A DNA stretch of 64,000 bases from Gyromitra esculenta (taxonomy: Eukaryota; Ascomycota; Pezizomycetes; Pezizales; Discinaceae): assembly GCA_038503075.1 (NCBI GenBank), contig JBCAML010000013.1, positions 1,550,001 through 1,614,000 on the forward strand, written 5' to 3'. The position numbers and the translations under genes are program-made. Every line of letters begins with the position of its first letter. Position 1 is the stretch's first letter. This document shows, piece by piece, positions 57,458-64,000 of the stretch. The notes below the pieces were generated by a model that did no database searches, was not told the origin of the DNA, and saw only the letters and a list, made by a program, of their open reading frames with translations.

Positions 57458-60167
57458 TTAAAAGAATATAAAATCCAGTAGCGCACAAGAGAACCGATCT
57501 TGTAAATCTGCTAGTGTCCAGCCCTGTGCACTACCGACCTCTTCTAAAGCATCGGTAAATTGCGGAATCTCATCCTTGTATGAGACCTGCTTCAAGTATG
57601 TTTTCCAGTCCCCACCGTTGACCGTTAGTCCGTCCCTGTTGGAACAAAAAAACAAAAAAGATTAGTACGGGGATCTTTGCAACAGAGATTGATCGATTTT
57701 GTTACCATTCTTTTGCCCAATGTGGTCTAGTTTTGAGCAATTTTCCATCCGCTCCCTTGTAGCTCATCCACTTGTCTGCGATCTTCTGGGCGAATGGGGC
57801 CCAAGAACCATCATCAGCCCCTGCCATGGTCGTCAGAACTTCAATGCTGGCAGTGCCAAAGGTATTGCCCGTTTGGGGTGCCATAATAACATCGCTATCC
57901 CCCATAATCCTCATCTCTAGCGCGATTCTCATCGGCGCTTTCTCATCCGCGTAGACGATGGCAATGGCGTCCCACCAAGCTTGTTGGATGGTAGTCCAAT
58001 CTGGCTTTGTTGGGTCATCCTTCGACGCTGGGATCGGAATTTGAAGCTCGAGGTCGCGGACTCTCATATTTTGGACCTAGTTCCTGTTAGGTTACGGATG
58101 TAGAGGGTAATAGGCATTAAGCTTACCCCACGGCGGAAATGAATCGCGTCAATCAAGTATGTCTTGATTTCGGCATTGATAGCACCGGTGGGAGGCAGAC
58201 CGAGCATTGCGGCAGTTGCTACGTGCTCTGTTAGCCAAGCAATATTGCTAAATATGTGAAAGTAAAATTAATGAAGAGGGCATACAAAGTATCACCGCCT
58301 GCCAATGCCCTGGAAATGCCCTGAACAATGGATCATCGTTGAGTACGCCTCCCAGCCATCCTTCGACCCATTGCAAAAACTGATCGGGAGCTGAAGGATA
58401 GTCAATAAGTCCGGCAGGGTCGTCGGTATTATTCCTAAAAAAAAATGACAATGCGTTAACGAAAGTCGAAAGCCGCTGAATGAAAGTTTCGTATCTTACC
58501 AAACATTGACAAAAGCTTGTGGCTATACGCAAGAGCAATGGCGTCAATAAATCTTACAGATCTCCCAGGGAAAGGATTATTGAAATACCTGGTATGGAAA
58601 CCAAAACCATTCGGAATAGTACGAATTTTCAGCTTTAGAAATGAACTCTTGCCTCGCGGTTTCGATTTGTGCCGCGGTATATATCTTGCGAATTGCTAGC
58701 GGAACCGTGAAGCCCGGAGGCGGTGGGATTGCGAGCCCAACGTCTTGCTTCAGAGGGCGCATATCAGCGTAAGTCATTTTATCGAGTTCAAGAGTAACGT
58801 GAGTAACAACGCCTTCGTGTATACGTTAGTGTTTCGATCCACATATATTATACTGACCAACAGGATGGTATTTACCTAGAAGCCCGAAAGCACCTGCAGC
58901 TGCTTTAATTAGGGCTGGGTCATCTACACTTTGATGCACACCATTCGCATCGACGTATTCGATCTTGCGGACGAGGTCACTCATAGTCTTGTGCGTGATA
59001 CCTCCTCCATGGCAGATAGGAGAGTTAGCACCGCCAAACGTGATTCTACATGGTTGTTAACTAAATATTCGTTTACTAGGGCAGATACAAAAGGATCAAT
59101 TACTCGACCATAACGACGTTGTATGGCATCGTCCATGCGTTATTTGCGATTGCCCATCTCCTGAACTCCTCGTTCGTGACCGCGGCACCAATTCTAGCAA
59201 GCCGCTTTTTGCCATCAGAGCCAGCGACGTCTGCTGTTGCTAGTTCAATTTGCTTGAATTCGTTTTGGGCATTTGAGGCGGCATTTGGCAGAATTGAAGA
59301 AGGATCGGGAACTGTAGTGGCCGTCGCTAAATCCAACATGGACACAAAGATCTCCCCGGTTTCGGAATACATATTGGTCCAGGTATGGCGGTATCCAGCA
59401 GCACGAACTCGCTTGTTTTGAGTTTTGGCCCACGTTATGAGATTCTCCAACCCTTTGACCGTAGTAGGAACGAATGTGTATGCAGGAACATTGGAGACGG
59501 TAAGCCCCCAATTATGGAATTCGGCAGAAACATATACCTGAGCGGCACCGTTAACTCACATTTTAGGGAAGCATCGGGATGGAATGGCTTTGAATAGGTT
59601 ACTTACAGCCATCGGCTTTGTCTGTGCAGCATCTTCATATATGATAGGGCTCGTATCTCTTTTGGAGTTTAACCACCTCCTTGAGATTGGCGTAGTTCCG
59701 GATTCTTCCATCCTCTTGAAATGTTGCTTTGCTGCCGGACTCGGAGGGATGAGGAAATCCCGCTTGCCTATGATACTGGATGTAGACTTGCCGCCGATGA
59801 AAGCAGTCACCTTTGCCTGCAGATCTGAATCTAGCTCTCCATATGCGGTACTGAAGGTAGGATGCCCTTGTATCGCTGTTAATAGCCCTCGAGAGAAGTC
59901 TTCACGAGCAACGCTATCATTTTGTGCTTGCTGTAGGGTCGTACGGAGGCCTGGAAAGTCGGAGCTGACGATCGGATTCAGGAGCAGGTATGCTGTTATT
60001 TCCCCAAGGATTTTGTCGCAAACGAGGTCAGTGAGAGTAGTAATTATATCGCTGATGATTGGAATATCAAGTTGGCGGTTCTCGAGGTTTGAGTTTCCAT
60101 GGCTGGGAAGAGCAGTAACGAGAGACGTGAAAGGAAGGACAGTAAAAAGAAGCTTGTGGAAATGCAT
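57458..60167 (-). CDS. Secreted FAD-binding (PCMH-type) oxidoreductase, nine exons
   Basis: Exons: 60167-59607, 59537-59104, 59045-58876, 58812-58589, 58522-58500, 58434-58286, 58218-58127, 58076-57706 and 57635-57458. Their sum is 2,202 nt, or 733 residues. Residues 1-19 (MHFHKLLFTVLPFTSLVTA) form a signal peptide. Residues about 20-187 are a helical extension with dibasic sites (GKRDF, SRR, SKRD), possible processing points. The PCMH-type FAD domain starts near 190: FHNWGLTV, TFVPTTVKGLENLI, RVRAAGYRHTW (FAD-contact region), ICHGGGITHKTMSDLV and AGAFGLLGVVTHVTLEL. The C-terminal substrate domain has SEWFWFPYQ and resembles lactone or sugar oxidases of this fold. It probably oxidises a small alcohol or lactone outside the cell; the substrate is unknown. 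All eight introns (50-70 nt) have GT-AG ends and consistent phases. The AA9 gene about 3 kb away is another secreted oxidative enzyme, but no shared regulation can be shown. Confidence 0.85.
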
Positions 60168-62708
60168 GGTGCACTGGTACGCTTCTCAGATAGAGAACTG
60201 TACTGAAGCTCTGGACATATCGCGAAAGTGAGTTTTCACCTCCCTTTATGTGCTGAGACTTCGATAAGACAAAATAGCGTTAGGGCAATTGAATTTCACG
60301 GCAAGTGCCAGACAGGGGTTTTTCGATCCTAGATCGTCATATGAACCGCCTATATCGTCCAGCGTCGATCATGCCTAAAATCGTCACAGCTTTTTAGATG
60401 GAATCCATCTTGTAGCTAACCTGATATTGTTTTCTAGTTTGATTCTCGGGTTCCGACGGCGGCCTGAAGTCGATTCTTAGCTTTGGGAGTGGGGTTGATC
60501 CGGTTCCTGATTGCCCAACTGCCCAGAATCACCCAGAATCTTTTCCATCACCGAAATTCTCGCTTAGAATTGGGGGGACATGTGAAGGTAGAAGATGGTT
60601 TGTGCTGTGTGTTACTTCCTATTAATGCTAGTATATTGTATCGTTTGTAGGCTTCAGACAAGAGGGATAGGGTTGGAAAAGTGGGTTGATAATTGGGTGC
60701 CCTGATTGACAGCTGCTGTGTAACCAGATGAGACCCTTTTAGGAGAGTTCATGCGAGATGCAAAGCTGTATATCGGAAAGTGCCGGTAGAGCTCCGTACT
60801 TTCTGCTCTTCTGTATTAGTACTTGCCGGTTCTAGCCATAGGATGTTATGCAGAATTCAGAAATATCACGACCTGGTTGTTGATCATAGCTACTCCAGAA
60901 CAACTATAACTGGGGCACAGACCACGAGTGATACCATATCTATATTCTTCGTATTAGGGCATGTCCAGACTCCCTTGGCACATCGCCCACCTTTCGGTAA
61001 AAATTTCTCCGTCCCGAGAATAGGCGTCTAGGCGAGCCCACTAGCATAGAGTTTTAATTTAAATATATATATAACGTTTCACAACTAACGAACTGGTCTT
61101 ATAGCTGAGCTTTCGATCCTGCTCTAATGGCTTTCTATTGCGAATACCCTTGATCTTGGTTATCGCGTTTCTGGATCGCCGGATTCCTTTGAAACTTCCC
61201 GTGGGGTAATATAATAACCAATCATGAGAAACCTGCTTTGCCAATTGTTTCCTTTCCCGTGAAATATGGCCGTTAAGATATGCCTGAAGTGGCCATGGGC
61301 GCATGGATTTTTGCTCGCAATGGATTTAGACAGCAAGGTAATTACCGGTGTATTAGGCCTAGGGTGATTATATAACTATATCTATGATTGATTATATAAC
61401 CGTAGCTGCGATTACAAGTTCGAGTCTCGATAGCTGACTACTCGATAGTAGTACATCTTCGATAGTAGATTATTCTCGATAACAGTATTGACTTTGTTTA
61501 CTAATTGGGAAATATATATAGCCAAAAGTCCCATCGTCTTACAGAGTACGGCAAAAAAAGATCGAGAAACGTAGGACTTAGGATTCGGGGCTATTATTGA
61601 CTCCCCAGAGTTTTTGAGGAAGATTCTAGCAGTTGGATTGACCACAGAGCCCTGTCCGTAGACCCTGGTTTCTCGTTCTTTTTTGCTATACGCTGTAACA
61701 CGATCGTACACCTGTACTCTATTTTGGCTGAAAGGTACCTGCCCGAGCCACAATTAAGATCTGCGTCATATCAAGCCCTAACGAATATGTCGTGTAATCT
61801 CCCCAAGAAGGAGTGTTGCCGGCCAAGGCTGAACCTCGGTATATTTATGTACGTTAAAGTTGTGCCTAAATTTTGGTAGCTGGCGTCACTCCACCCAAGA
61901 GTACTAGTTCGACGACGCCTCAGATAGATAGGGTGACTTCTCAAGGAGACAAAAACAAAACAAAACATACATAATCCCAATGCATGCCTTAGTAACTACC
62001 GTGGAATAGAACCATAAGAATTTGAGAAAAATTCAGGTTTTTCAGCAACAGTAAAGGTTGGTGAGTGATATCTCATGTGTGGGATGGGATATAGTACAAA
62101 AAAAAACCGACGACTTGGAATTTTTATTTGCCGGGACGTACGTAGGTACCGCGTCCGCTGCTAACTTTGTATAGCTCGAATCCCCGTATTCAGGATCGTC
62201 CGTGCCACAGATAATTAATCTAACTAAGCCATTACGAATCCAAAGAAAAGGTCCAGGAGAATGCATCTAGGTGCACCATCCCAGGATTTCGACCTTTCTA
62301 CCAGGACAATTAATTGCAAGGTTATAGATATGTCGGAAATCCAATCTCCATATAACTAATGCAGCTGAGGCGCCGCCGCCGACGTCAAACATATCCGAAT
62401 ATGGACTTGACAGCGACAAGGATTGAGCTGCCATGCAGGAAAACCGGATCTCTTTTTGTCGGGAAAGTTATCGCTTGCGCTTATGGGGTTAAAGAAATGT
62501 ACCGGACGGATGGGATGAGTGGGATCGCGAGGCTTGCTCAAAATCCCAAGGTAAGACACCCCCACTATTGAAACCTGTTCTTGAAGACATCTATCAGATT
62601 ACTCTATAGCAAAGTGGAATGGCCTTCGATGTTGTAGGTGTTTTAGCCTACCCGTAATATTTTCTCGAGGCCTACACCTCGTCTGCAAAGCCACGACTAA
62701 CAGAGTAG
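60168..62708. other. Intergenic, upstream of the FAD oxidoreductase
   Basis: No gene is supported. Minus-strand frames at 61059-61304, 61412-61753 and 61771-61980 look protein-like in places but have no motif I can identify and no connecting splice pattern. They may be relics. Confidence 0.35.
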
Positions 62709-62710
62709 TA

Positions 62711-62968
62711 CCACGGGTGTAGAGGAAAGTCTGAAACCAGCTGGGTGGCGGTGCTGGCAGTGCGAAATTAACTCGACCGCCAACCCAACTCAAGACCACC
62801 GAAGCCCTTAAATTTTTACAGCAAGCTTACATAAAGTAGAGAGGCTCCAGAGATAGAGATAATTAAATTTCTACCCAGCGAAAGAAGAGCATCAGAATGT
62901 CGAGCGTGAAGAGGGGGCACCAAAGCCAACACCGCCACCTGGTGACCGCCTTTCTTCTACACCCGTAG
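62711..62968. mobile_element. MITE, same family ends as the 3.76-kb element
   Basis: The left end is CCACGGGTGTAGAGGAAAG and the right end on the minus strand is CTACGGGTGTAGAAGAAAG. Both continue into GGTGGCGGTG-containing subterminal repeats. TA flanks lie at 62709-62710 and 62969-62970. It is 258 bp long and non-coding. The first 19 bp match the ends of 3762-3865, while the interior differs. Confidence 0.82.
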
Positions 62969-62970
62969 TA

Positions 62971-63340
62971 CAATCACCCTACCAAAGTTTCATAAATACG
63001 CTGGCATGGATCCCGAGCTAGTACGGAAGATATACCTCGGCAAACAGGGTTTAATAGGGACTATTGATGACTAAACTATAGCAATACCGAATATTTCTGT
63101 CGCGGTTTGCACTCCGTTTTGCGGGAACTAATCTTTGGCTAGCAGGCATAGGGCTACATGGTTCTACCTAGGTCGTCGGGAGAAAACACCCCGATGCATA
63201 ATAAAACGAATGGAAAAGAAAAAAAAAGGTATCATTTTGGTATTCAAGAAAGGATAAGGCTAAATATAAGTTTTGAAGCAGCTCGCCCACGTCCTCTACT
63301 TTCCTTTTACACCTAACTCTTCCTATCCGGCGGTCGTGGT
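62971..63340. other. 3' flank of the AA9 gene
   Basis: No further feature is seen between the MITE and the stop codon of the AA9 gene. An A-rich run lies at about 63215-63228. Confidence 0.4.
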
Positions 63341-63948
63341 TTAACCAGTGTAGGGGGCAGGGCCAGGAATGGTATAACTTGTAAGCTTGGGATAGTAGAT
63401 GCTAATCAAGATACCGGGGTCGGTGGCCTTGTAAGTGCCTGGAAAAAGTTGATGTTAGTCAGGGTCAGGCCTAACTAAGGGCTGGTATTTCAACGTACCT
63501 GGGATCTTCACGGTGGCTGGAGATGCAGAACCACCGCCGGTCACAGTGATCTGAGCGCATCCGGTATAGAACTTTTGACGCGTTAGTTAACCCTGGTTGG
63601 AGAATAAGAAGCTGGTGTACTAAATATTGGACTTACTTGAGCACCGCCTGAACTGCCTGCGCCGTGGAGGGCGATGATTTCGGACCTCAATAGCTGTAAT
63701 TCAACAGCAAGTCAGTAACCCTGAACCCCCCTACGTGAGTAACTGGCTTGGTTGGGGGCGTTTACATAATCTCCGGCAGCAATATTTCCTGGAATTTTGG
63801 CCGTGTACTTTCCGGCTGCATCGTAATAATAAGGTTAGAAAACGCTTGCAATAAAAAATAATAATTATAAGAGGACTAACCATTTGCGTTTAGCTTATCA
63901 ATAGCCCAGGTCTCAACCCCGCCGCTGATGGTAAGGCCGTCGTGCTGA
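63341..63948 (-). CDS. AA9 lytic polysaccharide monooxygenase, C-terminal part (gene runs off the right edge)
   Basis: Visible exons: 63948-63881, 63815-63766, 63693-63637, 63571-63499 and 63438-63341, separated by introns of 65, 72, 65 and 60 nt in matching phases. The last about 115 residues show the AA9 (old GH61) pattern: [34 protein letters not shown], the segment [16 protein letters not shown] (its His is the family's second copper ligand), [32 protein letters not shown] and [20 protein letters not shown]9 enzymes are secreted copper monooxygenases that cleave cellulose or other beta-glucans oxidatively. The N-terminal histidine brace lies outside the window. Sequence from 63949 to the edge looks like another intron. 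There is no cellulose-binding module after the catalytic domain. Confidence 0.9.
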
Positions 63949-64000
63949 CTATATTTTCTCGGATTTTAGCTTCTTGAACAATAATCAAAAGTGCTATGGG

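Noticed and set aside
61059..61980. Minus-strand frames that look partly protein-like
   Set aside because: No motif could be identified and no introns join them; at most decayed relics.
1..64000. CRISPR array, bacterial operons or prokaryotic signals
   Set aside because: Spliced genes, tRNA introns and LINEs show a eukaryotic genome; the tandem repeats found are degenerate, without regular spacers.

Overview
The window reads as nuclear DNA of a filamentous ascomycete (Pezizomycotina). The genes carry many short introns (about 49-136 nt) with GTAAGT/GTATGT-type donors and CTAAC or CTGAC branch motifs. The recognisable families (AA9 polysaccharide monooxygenase, PTH11-like rhodopsin-domain receptors, LaeA/UMTA-like methyltransferase, HSPA12-like Hsp70, patatin with a P-loop NTPase, Tad-like LINE) are typical of that group. 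The class cannot be fixed from the sequence alone; a leotiomycete is only a guess. All gene models were spliced by eye and the exon phases checked by hand.

Layout. 1-110: last codons of a plus-strand gene. 2.8-4.0 kb: two intron-containing tRNA-His genes with TA-flanked inverted-repeat elements (MITEs) before and between them. 4.86-8.97 kb: a large P-loop/RING/patatin gene with an in-frame stop in its N-terminal zinc-finger segment. 10.6-14.8 kb: a 5'-truncated Tad-like LINE with its target-site duplication (TSD), split by about 3 kb of nested, mutually inverted repeats. 17.5-18.1 kb: a small unknown three-exon gene. 18.8-21 kb: two degenerate tandem-repeat arrays. 23.6-25 kb: MITEs. 25.4-27.8 kb: an Hsp70-like gene whose first intron lacks a GT donor. 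28.9-30.0 kb: a conserved fungal protein of unknown function. 30.2 kb: a short interstitial telomere repeat. 31.0-31.8 kb: a stand-alone HeLo/SesA-like protein. 35-38.4 kb: MITEs and two more LINE tails with TSDs, one only about 46 bp long. 39.8-48 kb: a visibly more GC-rich segment with two convergent PTH11-like receptor genes. 51.5 kb: a MITE. 52.5-54.1 kb: a methyltransferase gene with very small exons. 57.5-60.2 kb: a secreted FAD oxidoreductase in nine exons. 62.7 kb: a MITE. 63.3 kb to the right edge: the 3' part of an AA9 monooxygenase gene on the minus strand.

Most of the window is gene-poor and repeat-rich. At least ten inverted-repeat elements sit between TA dinucleotides, as expected for Tc1/mariner-type non-autonomous elements, and three LINE insertions keep TSDs of 14-16 bp. 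Functionally the genes look like an accessory set: signalling or nonself-type modules (patatin-NTPase, Hsp70-like, HeLo-like), surface receptors, a putative secondary-metabolism-type methyltransferase, and secreted oxidative enzymes (FAD oxidoreductase, AA9). Nothing shows that they form one pathway. Several genes carry one apparently disabling change (stop codon, splice donor, or unresolved 5' frame), so the region appears to be decaying in places.
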